Assembly: GCA_937889545.1 (NCBI GenBank)
Contig: CALAOT010000126.1
Location: 1 to 64,000 of the forward strand
Source: an uncultured Opitutaceae bacterium
GTDB lineage: Bacteria; Verrucomicrobiota; Verrucomicrobiia; Opitutales; Opitutaceae
DNA length: 64,000 nt
Reading direction: 5' to 3'
The translations under genes were made by a program, and so were the position numbers. Shown piece by piece: positions 53,628 through 63,100 of the stretch. The notes below the pieces were generated by a model that searched no databases, was not told the origin of the DNA, and worked only from the letters and a program-made list of their open reading frames with translations. Position 1 is the first letter of the stretch, and every line of letters begins with the position of its first letter.

Positions 53628-54907
53628 CTACGAGACAGCTTCTGCAACCGAATCGACCGAAGCGTCTGAACCTCGAAATTTCCCCACGAACCCAAAAGCC
53701 GGTAGCTTGTTCATGTCCTCAGCGAGCGAAAGCTGCGAGTCATCGAAATAGACATGATCCAGCAACCGTTCTGAGCTTAGACGCATAATCGCCATTGCAC
53801 GACGTTTCGAAACGCCCGCCGCGCGAAGATGGGTACAAAGCGTCAAGCGCAACGCATGAAAATCGAATCTCCGGTCTTCGCAGTCCTTGAAGCATATTGC
53901 AGCCTTGGTTAAGTCGCCCCGCAATGTGTCCATGTTCGGCACGCCCATTGGGAAAGCGTACGCGAACGGAGCTATCTCCGAAGACCAGAGAAATCGTAAC
54001 GCCGGAATCAGCGCCGCAGGAATATCGAGAACCGCAGGTCTTGCATTCTTCGTCACGACCCCCGGTATCCGGACCACAGGACGCGCCGAGTCCAAATCGA
54101 AATCCCCACGCTTCAAACGTCGCAGTTCAATCCGCCGAAGCCCCAAGTAATACGCTGCCATGTACACCGCGCGCCGCTGAGCCGGTGCGCATTCAAAAAA
54201 ACGTTGCAATTCTCCTGCAGAAAGTGCGCGACGACATCCACGACCAGACCGATCCTTGATCGGACGAACCCTTCGCAACGGGTTCGCTTCAAGAAATTCT
54301 TTCTCGACCGCCCAATTCAGAAAAGTGCGAACGTAACCGAGGAGGCTGTTACGATACTTGCAGACAACCGCCGACCCGGAATCTCATTGCATCCGTAACC
54401 CTTATTGTTCCCAGTTCGCCTAGGCCCTGCGTTCTGGGATTCGCGTTCGCAAAACGCGGTCGAGTCACCCCGATCCCCTACCCCGCCCCTTCCCCCCCCT
54501 GCTAGGGGGGGAACCCCCCGCCAGCGGGGCCGTCCGGTGGTCCGTTCCCGCCAGTCTTCGAATGAGCCACGCGTAACGTCGCCAAAGTATTCCCACCTGC
54601 ATCCGCGCACGACAAACGGAATACATTGGCGATAAGCCCGAAGAGTCGTCGCAGCCGCACCATCACCCTCGACGTGACCGAGGAAGCCCGCCAAGTGATC
54701 AAGAATGCGCTTTGAAGCGCCATCCAGCACCGCATCAGACGGTAAGATGCCCGCAGCCTGCCGTTCAAGTCTCTGGACTAGCCTTTCGGCCAACTCACCA
54801 GCCACCCGCTTATCGCTTACACCAAGCGCGAATGTCCGCCACCTGGACCAGCCATTCAGTCGGATTCTAGCAGACCACAACCGCCCACGCTTGATGAGGT
54901 GAAACAT
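53628..54907 (-). pseudogene. tyrosine recombinase/integrase, disrupted
   Basis: The N-terminal part (54907 to about 54545) has an arm-binding start (MFHLIKRGRLWSARIRLNGW) and a SAM-like core-binding domain ending SFEDWRERT. The catalytic part resumes at about 54,350 in another frame (NSLLGYVRTFLNWAVEKEFL) and runs to 53628, with active-site pieces LGLRRIELRRL (Arg), FHALRLTLCTHL (HxxR) and DHVYFD (Tyr). Between them lies about 150-200 bp of GC-rich hairpin sequence without integrase features. I infer that an insertion plus frame change inactivated it. It is the only integrase in the island. Confidence 0.8.
54489..54530. repeat. tandem GC hairpins inside the broken integrase
   Basis: CCCCCCC-TGCTA-GGGGGGG (54492-54510) is followed by CCCCGC-CA-GCGGGG (54515-54528), both perfect stems. 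They sit where the integrase homology is lost and look like the ends or core of a palindromic insertion. Confidence 0.55.
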
Positions 54908-54966
54908 CAGCAGACTTTCCGCACCGGCCGTTCGATCACCATGCGTTCGGACGCCAGCAAGTTCTT

Positions 54967-56101
54967 CTAAACACAGCGTCCTAAGTTATTGCGCATGCTA
55001 TTAAATCGAGCAGAGCCTCCTGAGTACGGGATTGGGGCGGTGCCACACCTCGAACTGGGCATCGACGACGTCGGAAACGCCCTGGAGGCTCGCGAAGTGC
55101 CGGTTATGGATCCAGAGGCGGCGGAGCAGCTTCCAGACTCGTTCGATTGGATTGAGATTGGGACTGTAGGGAGGCAGGAAATGGAGGCGGAAGGCCGCAG
55201 CGTTGGCGTGCCGCCACTCGGCATGGAGGCTTGCATGGTGATATCTGGCGTTGTCGGAGATGACGACCACCCGGCGGCCGGACCGGGCGCTGATTCGGCG
55301 AAGATGGCGCAGAAACTTCCAGCAGGTTTGGGCGTCGAAGCGTCCCTCGGGCTTGGAGGCGCACAGTTTGCCGTCCCGAAGGCGGACGGCGCCAAAATAG
55401 CTGATGCTCTTGCGGGTTGGGGCATGAACACAGACCGGATCGCGAACTTCAGGGGGAACCCACATCCGACAGCGGCTGCCATGCTGCTGGAAGTGAACCT
55501 CATCCATCGCCCAGAGATCCACGCGAGGGTCGCGGGAGAGTCGACGAAGTTTTTTTGTGTGCGGCCTGCAAAAGCGGGTCGGCTTGGGCGATCAGAGGAC
55601 GAGGCTTGCGAAGTCGGAATCCCAACTGGCGGAACAGGCGTTGGCACTGCCTTACCCGCAAGGTCACCCCGAGCTCCTTCTCCAGATAGGCGGACAGCAA
55701 CGGTCCGTCCCAGAGATGTGCGGGCAGGCCAAAGTCCGACGGACTGCGCCTCAGCGCCGCTCCCACCTTCTGTCGCTGCTTTGCGCTCAGACGCGAAGGG
55801 CGCCCTTCGCGCTCTCCGTCGCTCAAGCCCGCGAATCCGGTCTCCTCGAATCCTCGAACCCAGTAGGCCATCATCCGCGGCGAATCCCCCAGGGCTTGCG
55901 CTGCCTTGCGGCAGCTCATCCCCTGAGCCACAAGCAACACCCCATGCAACCGGTGGTCGTACCGGGCGTCGGGGCTGCGGCGTATCTCGTCCTGCAACGC
56001 GAAGATCATCTCCTCGCGGTTCGAAATGGTCAGTGCCCTCATGGGCTTCGATCTTGGAGGACTCCTTCACAATGCGCAATAACTTAAGACGCTGTATTTA
56101 G
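54967..56101 (-). mobile_element. complete IS630-family insertion sequence
   Basis: Terminal inverted repeats of 30 bp at 54967-54996 and 56072-56101 differ at two positions (start CTAAACACAGCG on the left, CTAAATACAGCG on the complement of the right). A TA dinucleotide lies at each outer edge, as expected for the TA target duplication of IS630/Tc1. It separates the Rep gene from the integrase gene of element E4. Confidence 0.9.
55001..56042 (-). CDS. IS630 transposase in two overlapping frames
   Basis: Frame A (56042-55500) encodes the helix-turn-helix half (ALTISNREEMIFALQDEI, MSCRKAAQALGDSPRMMAYW, GRPSRLSAKQRQKVGAALRR). Frame B (ending 55001) encodes the DDE half (VDLWAMDEVHFQQHG, VVVISDNARYHHA, LPPYSPNLNPIERVWK), with the three catalytic acids in DE, DN and NPIE. 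The join is at an A7 run at about 55,550 (CACAAAAAAACTT). A +1 shift or transcript slippage there would read KKLRRLSRDPRVDLWAMDE and restore a full transposase of about 340 residues. Both halves look intact. Confidence 0.85.
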
Positions 56102-56719
56102 TTGCCCCGGGGCAACGTTATCTGAGCACCAATGCGTCGCCGAATTCGGCAATCCCTTGGCTCGAATCCTTTCAAATTCCCCGCGCGCAAGAATCCAAGC
56201 CCTCGGATTCCCCCGAAACTGCGCATAACACAGCCGAAGCAGATTCGCTTCATCCCCTCCACATTCGACATCCCTCACCCGACAATGATCCCAACACCCA
56301 ATTCGAGCCCACGACCTAATCCCCTCTAACCGCCCCTCACGCGACATATACCGCGCAAGGTAATCCTCCAATCCAGATTTCGCTTCCAGCACCTTCATTA
56401 CCTGTCCTATCCCCGTACCCCGCGCCAGATACCGCAACGTTCTCACATACACCCACTGATTAACCACAGCATGACAATGCAGTTCGCCATGCCGAGCACC
56501 CCAACCATTAAAACGCTGAAACACCCTCAAACCACACAAACCCCCATCAAACCTTTTGCGAAGGCGGCTCTGAAAATAAGCCCAACCCCGGGCGAACTGC
56601 CAATCTTCGCACGAACTTTCGGATGTGAACGTCCAAAAATACAGCTTTTCAGATATCGCCCGAAGACGATCAAAAGAAAATAAAAACGCCGCTTCAGACT
56701 TACTGCGGGGGAATCTCAT
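56084..56719 (-). CDS. HUH endonuclease Rep-like replication initiator
   Basis: The 211-residue protein shows the rolling-circle Rep motifs in order: motif 1 KLYFWTFTS (about 25-33), motif 2 GELHCHAVVN (the HUH, about 78-87), and motif 3 YLARYMSRE with two tyrosines (YxxxY, about 119-123). It would nick a replication origin and attach covalently to DNA. The last codons run into the IS630 terminal repeat, so the natural C-terminus has been replaced. It suggests element E4 derives from an integrated rolling-circle plasmid or small phage. Confidence 0.65.
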   Translation of the reverse strand: MRFPRSKSEAAFLFSFDRLRAISEKLYFWTFTSESSCEDWQFARGWAYFQSRLRKRFDGGLCGLRVFQRFNGWGARHGELHCHAVVNQWVYVRTLRYLARGTGIGQVMKVLEAKSGLEDYLARYMSREGRLEGIRSWARIGCWDHCRVRDVECGGDEANLLRLCYAQFRGNPRAWILARGEFERIRAKGLPNSATHWCSDNVAPGQLNTAS

Positions 56720-56945
56720 AAAAGCATTATATTATACCTGTCAATAGCTGCTTTTTTAAGGCGCGACGCCGAATTGTTGAATAGTAATCAAGGGTATGGC
56801 GGGTCGGCGCGGCGGGTCGGCTACGCCGACCCTTCCGCGTGCGACCCGACCCGCCCAAGCAACCTTCTCCAACTTGAAAGAAATCCCCAACGTGCTAAAG
56901 TCTGTGAGACGGAGTGCGAAATTTCTTACACCCGTCCCAAGAATC

Positions 56946-57131
56946 ATGACCGACCCAAAATTAGAGGAGCATTTCAAGAATATCGAAAAGCTCATTTCCC
57001 ACATGACTTGGACGAATGAATCCGAGCACGAGGGCGATGAGTCCAACCTACGAAAACTCATTTCCAAGGTGCATGCCGCGTTCGCAGAAATGGAACGGGA
57101 ACTCGCAGCCATCAAGAACCGCAAACCGTAA
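56946..57131 (+). CDS. small coiled-coil protein, element E4
   Basis: The 61-residue acidic/basic helical protein (MTDPKLEEHFKNIEKLISHM, then LRKLISKVHAAFAEMERELA) has no known domain. The frame is open further upstream to 56796, but helical content begins at ATG 56946. It lies between Rep and the right attachment copy, on the opposite strand to Rep. Confidence 0.5.
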   Translation: MTDPKLEEHFKNIEKLISHMTWTNESEHEGDESNLRKLISKVHAAFAEMERELAAIKNRKP

Positions 57132-57231
57132 TGATCGAACGGCGCGAAGCCGTGTGCCATCCCGTGTGCCAGTCGCCCTAGTGTGCCTTTGTATGTCGTT
57201 GGAGATTCGGCATACCAGGAGCAGGGCTAGA

Positions 57232-57261
57232 GAGTTCGAATCTCACCGCCCCGACCATTTT
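57232..57261 (+). repeat. 30-bp direct repeat, right copy (attR-like, displaced tRNA-Pro 3' end)
   Basis: Identical to 52516-52545. The sequence before it (GGGCTAGA) does not match tRNA-Pro, so only the T-arm, acceptor 3' strand, CCA and ATTTT are duplicated. It marks the right end of the island. Confidence 0.88.
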
Positions 57262-57263
57262 TT

Positions 57264-58492
57264 GGGTCTAGTTCAATGTTTGGGGATAGGGGCAGTATGG
57301 GTTGATGGTTTGGGTTATCCGCACTGAGCGATGACGCGCAGGCGGTAATTTTCGAAGGATCTGAAGCCGTACGCCCGGCGCTGTATCAATTTCATTTTGC
57401 GGTGGAAGCCCTCGGTCCAATTGGATAAGGACTTGGCGAGGGTGATGGCCTGCTCAAGGCGGCTCTGCCTGAGGGTATCGATCAACTCTAGGAGCTGTCG
57501 AATATGATTGAGGCAGGCCTTCTTGCTCTGCTCCTTTAGCCGTAGGAGCGCGCAGAGCTTTTCCTTGAGGGCATAAATGCCCTCAAGGGCAGGATGTTCG
57601 GCCAGGAGCTTGGCGAGGCGCTGCTGCTGGGAAGGATCCATGCGATCGCTTCGCATGCGAAGGACGCCCAGCCAGGCCCGATTCCAGCCGACGTCGGGAC
57701 AGAGTTGGCGGGCCAGCTTGAAGAGGTGAAGCCCGACCAGGCGTATGGCATGGAAGCGATCGGCGACGATGGCCCCTCGAGGGAACCAGCGCCTGATCAT
57801 CGAGCGGTACGTGTTGGAGAGGTCTCTGCAGACGACCTTGACCTTTTCCCTGCCCCGAAGCGTGCGCAGGTACGGGGCGAGCTCGGCCTCGCTCTTGCCG
57901 GGACTGATGTCGAAGACGCGGTGGCGCCTCAGATCGCAGAAGGTCGTCGCGAAGCGCTGGCCTTTGTGGAGGGTGTGCTCGTCGATACCGAGCACCCGCG
58001 AGCAATCCAGGCTGAGCCGTTCCTTGGCTTTCCTCTCGGTAAATTGGGCGTAGATGCGCCCTACTGTCGCAGGAGCCGTCTTCTCCCGCTCGGCCAGGAC
58101 CGAGGCGCAGATCCCGTCGTCGTGGCGCTCGTAGATCGTCTTCCTCCACGGCTCCGAGCTGCGCCGCCCTGGCCTGATACCGGGCAGCGGCTGCACGAAG
58201 CTGCGGCTGCACCCCAGACACTGGTAACGCCGGCAGCTTATCACCAGCTCGCTTGGATTACCGAAGCACGCCATATGGCGCGCCCGCCGCTCATACCTGC
58301 CCTTGCTGTGGAGGCGGCCGCCTCCACAGCAAAGACACAGCCGAGGCGCTTCCAACGCCTCAACGTAGACCCGCATCATGATCTTGCTCTCCCACCGGAT
58401 GATGCGGTATCCGGGAAGTGTTAGTTCGATAGTCACAGGGGACATAGTGGCGCTTCCAACGCCCCATGTCCCCATTCTTTGACGAAGAGCCC
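57264..58492 (-). mobile_element. ISL3-family insertion sequence
   Basis: The ends resemble each other as imperfect terminal inverted repeats: GGGTCTAGTTCAATG at 57264, and GGGCTCTTCGTCAAAG on the complement ending at 58492, both followed by GGGGA. The left end starts 3 bp after the tRNA-Pro 3' repeat. I could not see a clear 8-bp target duplication. Confidence 0.7.
57315..58445 (-). CDS. ISL3-family transposase
   Basis: The 376-residue protein has an N-terminal zinc ribbon (CLCCGGGRLHSKGR, then CRRYQCLGCSRSF). The catalytic domain shows VLGIDEHTLHKGQRFATTFC (first Asp), CRDLSNTYRSMIRRWFPRGA with VADRFH (second Asp), and SNWTEGFHRKMKLIQRRAYG (Glu). It appears full-length and uninterrupted. 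ATG 58445 is chosen since the family start MSPVTIELTLPGYRI lies there; an in-frame start at 58475 is also possible. Confidence 0.9.
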   Translation of the reverse strand: MSPVTIELTLPGYRIIRWESKIMMRVYVEALEAPRLCLCCGGGRLHSKGRYERRARHMACFGNPSELVISCRRYQCLGCSRSFVQPLPGIRPGRRSSEPWRKTIYERHDDGICASVLAEREKTAPATVGRIYAQFTERKAKERLSLDCSRVLGIDEHTLHKGQRFATTFCDLRRHRVFDISPGKSEAELAPYLRTLRGREKVKVVCRDLSNTYRSMIRRWFPRGAIVADRFHAIRLVGLHLFKLARQLCPDVGWNRAWLGVLRMRSDRMDPSQQQRLAKLLAEHPALEGIYALKEKLCALLRLKEQSKKACLNHIRQLLELIDTLRQSRLEQAITLAKSLSNWTEGFHRKMKLIQRRAYGFRSFENYRLRVIAQCG

Positions 58493-58543
58493 ACTTTTTG
58501 TGATGCGAAGGATATTTGCGGTAAAACAGCGCCGTAACAGGTC

Positions 58544-59061
58544 ATGACACGGCAAGATGTTCGCGAGCGGCTGCAAACCCATTTACCTCGATGCGCCTCG
58601 GTCTTCGCTGCATGGGAAGCCGGATCGGCTGCATTTAGACGCGACGAAGCCTACTCGGGCCTCGACGTCGGCGTGCTCGCAAAGGTCGGCAGCAATGACG
58701 AGGTTTGGACGTTGGGGGACGGGCATTTGAAGAACTGGGCGGCCTCTACTTCCGATGCTATGAGCCGAATCCAGTTTTTTAGGGAATCGAAAAACGAATC
58801 TTTTGCCCTCGTGGAACCAGGGAATGGTTCCATGTGGACATTGGGATCTTTCCTGAAACTGCGACGGTGCTTTTCAACCAGCCGAAAAGGTACGGTAGAA
58901 TCCGTGTTCTTTTCGACCGTGCAAACCGATTGACTCCGCCCTCATGGGATGAAGCTGAGCATAGTCGCCTCTTGGGCGACGCCTTACACCAGAACATTAT
59001 CCGCTGGACAGCATGTCTTGCAGCACAACTGACCACGGCTTGGCGTCCGCTTCATAGCTAA
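58544..59061 (+). pseudogene. nucleotidyltransferase-like gene, frameshifted
   Basis: The first frame (58544-58933) opens TRQDVRERLQTHLPRCASVF, then GSAAFRRDEAYSGLDVGVLA, a degenerate GSxAxGR...DxD nucleotidyltransferase motif. Near 58,830 the homology-like reading moves to another frame: WFHVDIGIFPETATVLFNQP, then KRYGRIRVLFDRANRL, to the stop at 59061. One frameshift joins them. The substrate is unknown; streptomycin adenylyltransferase-like and MNT-like families are possible. Confidence 0.55.
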
Positions 59062-59260
59062 TCGCCCGGAGCTTTGCTTTCGCCAAGGGTCAATAGCCCC
59101 GTTAGCATCGGCTTGGAGCCACGGTTCATGCCGGACAGCCTCCCAGTCGGGCCCAAAGGGGCGGTCTTCCCAAGCTACGCCTCGCACCATGTACGAGTCC
59201 CAGGACGTAACGACTTCCGACGGAGAGGGAAAGCGCGTTGGACCCACCTGATTCTGTGGG

Positions 59261-59854
59261 ATGCCTTACGATGTGAAAGTTGGCCCATCTTTTCTGAACT
59301 GCCATGAAAACCCATTCCAACGCTTCGGTCGCACGGATTGCCTTCTTTCCGCAATGTTTGCCACGTTTGCTGTCGCTGGGCGCGCTGACCCAACGGAAGT
59401 AGTGGATAACGACGGCCACTTTGCCGCGAACTTCCCGGCCGCGGTCAGGCGCGCCAATCGTATTGTCGATAAGGACATTGGCCAGATTGCCACGTTCCAG
59501 GTCTACACTCATCAGGGCGCCGTGGCCTTCATGGTCACCTACAGTGACTATCCTGAAGGCTATGTGGCCGGCGCTGGTGCCGCCGCCGTCTGCAAGGGCG
59601 CGGCCAAGGAAGCTGCGGAGAGTGCGAAGGGGACGGTCCGCGGCGAGGACAACTGCAAGCTCGGGGACGTCGGGGGCCTGGAGGCCGTGATCGATGGCCC
59701 CGATTGGGCTTTTGTGGAGCGAATGAGGCTGTACGTCGTCGGCGACCGCCTCTTCCAGGTGGCCTACGTGGGGCCGCCAGACTCGGAAGCGGGCAAGACC
59801 GCCTTGGATTTTCTCGATTCATTCCGCCTTCTCCCGGTCCCGGCAAGCAAGTGA
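59261..59854 (+). CDS. hypothetical, probably exported protein
   Basis: The 197-residue frame has its credible part from about residue 41 (ADPTEVVDNDGHFAANFPAA), then QIATFQVYTHQGAVAFMVTY and FVERMRLYVVGDRLFQVAYV, closing with TALDFLDSFRLLP. The pattern (short strands, DRLFQVAYVG, FLDSFRL) is common in small exported proteins of PsbP/DUF1795 type. The N-terminus is uncertain. A signal-peptide-like start MKTHSNASVARIAF lies at about 59,305 in another frame, hinting at a frameshift. No enzyme motif is seen. Confidence 0.6.
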   Translation: MPYDVKVGPSFLNCHENPFQRFGRTDCLLSAMFATFAVAGRADPTEVVDNDGHFAANFPAAVRRANRIVDKDIGQIATFQVYTHQGAVAFMVTYSDYPEGYVAGAGAAAVCKGAAKEAAESAKGTVRGEDNCKLGDVGGLEAVIDGPDWAFVERMRLYVVGDRLFQVAYVGPPDSEAGKTALDFLDSFRLLPVPASK

Positions 59855-60125
59855 CGGAGCCTATCGAGCCTCCTGCTCGTGATCTCAACCCACGGGTCCA
59901 GGCGGCTGCGCAGGCTGCGGCCCGAGCCGGCTTGTCTGGGAAACGCCAGCCCTGGCCAATGAGCGCTTGGTCAGTTGACTGATGCGGCTTGCCGAAGCCC
60001 CTCTCCGCGAAGAGCCGGGCCCGCCTCAAGCCTTGGCTACCCCTCCTCGCTGTTACGGCATTCAAAGGGCACTCGCACCACCCTTGCCTCCACCGCTGCA
60101 GGATCGCCCCGCCTTGCTGGCCGGC

Positions 60126-63100
60126 CTATGGCACCTCGTAGACCTCGATGAGGGCGACGCCGGAGTCGCCGCTCGCCCCCGAGACCTGCGCGGTGTAGGC
60201 GCCCGGCGGGAGGGTGACGAGGATCGCCGAGTCAAGGCTGGAGGGATTGCTCCAGGGGAATGCCCCCACCGAGCCGGCGGCGTTCGCGATCGCGAGGTTT
60301 CCGAGCCATCCGTTGCTCGTCCCGAGGAGCGTGGAGGCCGTGTAGAGCTGGAGCTGCGGGTCGGACAGCGTGCCCGAGACGCCGAATGCGGCGAGCGCCG
60401 GACCCGACGCCCGTATGAGGAGCGTCTCCGAGGTCGAGCCGCCGATCACGAACCCGGCGATCAGGATGTTCCCGCCGGTGCCCACCTGCACACGCGTCGA
60501 GATGTTGACGAGGCGCGGGGTCGTCAGCGTGTACGTGCCCGCCGGCGTGGCGTCGTAGACTTCCACAAGCGCGACTCCGGTGTCGCCGCTTTGGCCGGCG
60601 ATCTGGGCGGTGTAGGCGCCGGACAGCGTTTCCAGCAGCGCCGAGTCGTGGCTGGAGGGATTGCTCCAGGCAAATGCACCCACCGCTGTTGCCGCGCTTG
60701 CGATCTTTGCGCTCCCGGCCCAGCCGCTGTTGCTGTCCACCAAGTTGGAGGCGGAGTAAAGCTGCAGCTGCGGGTCGGGGAGCGTGCCCGTTACGCCGAA
60801 GGGAATGAGCGCCGGGCCCGATCCGCGGATAAGCAGCGGTTCCCGGCCGGTGGCGCCCGCCCCGCCCGCGACAAACCCGGCGATCAGAATATTCGGCCCG
60901 GTGCCGACGGTCGCCCGGCAGGATATGTTCACCAGGCGCCCCGGATCCGAGGTGTTGGCGACGCCAAGCGTGGCGGCGCTGCTGGTGACGCTCCCGGTCG
61001 AATTGGTGGCGGTGCATGTGTAGGTTCCGGCGTTCGCCGACGTCGCCCCGCTTATGACCAGCGTGGAGCTGGTCGCCGATGGGATCGCCGTTCCGTTTAG
61101 GAACCACTGGTAGGTTGGGGTAGGCGCTCCAGATGCCGTGAAGCTAAAGACGGCCGTCCTGCCGGAGGCCACCGTCTGAGACGAGGGTTGGCTCGTGGCC
61201 GCAGGAGCGTTCGAGGGGACGTTGAGCGAGATGACCGTCGCCGAATAGGGCGCAAAGGAGGCCGTGAAGGAGGCCGCTGCGTTGGAGATGGATGAGACCG
61301 CCACGTCGGGCGACGTCGCCGCACCCACGATCGGAGTCGGCGTCGGAGTCGGCGTCGGGGCCGCAAGCGGCGTGATCGTGAAGTTGTCCAGATAGACCGT
61401 TATCGCGTTCGTGGCGTTTATGTTGATCCCGGCCTGAAACCAATTGCCCGAGCCGAGTGAGGCCAGGATCCCGGCCCGCTGGGCGGGGGTCAGCGAAAAC
61501 GTCACCGTGTTCCCCTGGTTCAAGTTCAGGCTCACCGGAGTGAGCTCCGCGTACGGGATGTTGATTCCGTTGATGTAGACGCTCGCTGCGGCGGTTCCTC
61601 CCGAGGCGACGGGGTACACGTCGAACGAGACCGACGAGGCCGTGCTGAACGCCGTGCCTATTGCCGCCGTGGAGTTCTGAATGACCGCATGATCGCCCAG
61701 GCCCGTTTGCGTTGCGGCGCAGGCCAGGCTGTAGCTTCCGTTCGTCACGCCCGTGGTGGCGCTGTATCCGATGGTGTAGGCGAAGGGTCCGACCAACCCG
61801 TAGTTGGGGGCGACGTCGGGCCCCGACTGGTTCACCCATCCATCAAGCGAGTTCTCCCATGAGTAGCCCGAGGCCGGCGCTCCCGGGCCCGGGGCATTCT
61901 CCTCCGAGTAGTCGTCCTGGGGGATTCCATAGGAGTAGACCTTCGCATTCGCCTGCGGAGTGTAGCCCTTGATCGCGATGTTGGCGCTGTACGTCGCGGC
62001 CGGGGACTTGTTGATCACGAGGAGGGTCAGCGAGCCGTCCAGGCGGTGGACCGCATACGTGGAGAGCAGCGTGTTGTTGGACGTGGCCGTCACGACGGTG
62101 TCCCCCTTCCTCGCGAAATTCGACAGGAGCTTCATCACGTAATAGGTCGGGTAGCGGTCATGGGGCGTGGGATCCAGAGATCCCCCCTCCCCGTTCTCGA
62201 CGCCGTAGTCGCCATACATCCGCCAGCCGTAAAGCGAGGGGCTTAGGTTGACCGAAACGTTGGCGGTTCCGTTGTTGTAGGTGTTGCCTGGACCGTTGTA
62301 CATGTCCCACCAGATCAGGGAATTGAACTCCGTCTGCATGACGTTGGCTATGCTGTCGGCCATGTAGAGCCCGTTCACAAGACTCACCGACTGCTTGCCC
62401 GGGTCGGTGTACACAGAGTTGTTCTCGGTCACGAGAAGCTGGACCGAGGCGCCCGACGCGCCGAGGTAGTCGGTGAGCATCTGCCTCAGGTTGGCCGCAT
62501 CGTTGGGCCAGGTGAGCGCCGCCTGAAGAAGGGTGGCGTCGTTCTCGCCTCCCGGGCTCCCGTCATAGCGGTGATAGATGAGGTAGTCGGGCAGGACGCC
62601 TGCGGCCTTCATCGTGGCCAGCATCACCGGAGTCCAGCCGTTGTGCGCCACATTGGTGCGCGGGTTCGTCGCCGGATGGGCGCTGTAGCCGTTTGAATCG
62701 GCGTCCTCCCCGGTGACCGCCACGACCCCGATCTTGATCGTCGGATCAACCGCCTTCATCGCATTGATGTACTGAACGGCACGCGTTGCATACGTGTACG
62801 GGTCGTGGGGCAGGCTCTGCGTGTCGTCCTCCCAGGTTCCGTAGCATTCATTGCCGATCTCCCAGTACTTGAACCCGTAGCCCTGGGTGACGTTTGAATA
62901 CGTCACCCAATCCGCGGCCTCCTGGGGCGTTCCGGTGCCGTAGTTGGCGGTGATGACGACCTGGGTGCCGGCCGCCAAGGCGGACGCCCCAAACGTGTCA
63001 AAACCGGTTGCTCCCGCAGGCTGCTTTTCCACCTGCGACGTGTTTGTCTGCCAGTTGTAATCGTCGGATGAGGAGCCGCCCGGATATCGCAGCACCCGCA

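Noticed and set aside
54989-56101. A 370-codon plus-strand frame and its reverse twin across the IS630
   Set aside because: These span the terminal repeats and do not encode the DDE motifs; the real transposase is in the two reverse frames with WAMDEVHF and LPPYSPNLNPIE.
57232-57261. A second tRNA-Pro gene at the right edge
   Set aside because: Only the T-arm to CCA matches; the sequence before it has no D-arm or anticodon stem.
57256-58500. Eight-base target duplication around the ISL3 element
   Set aside because: The flanking octamers CATTTTTT and ACTTTTTG are both T-rich but not identical, so no duplication can be claimed.
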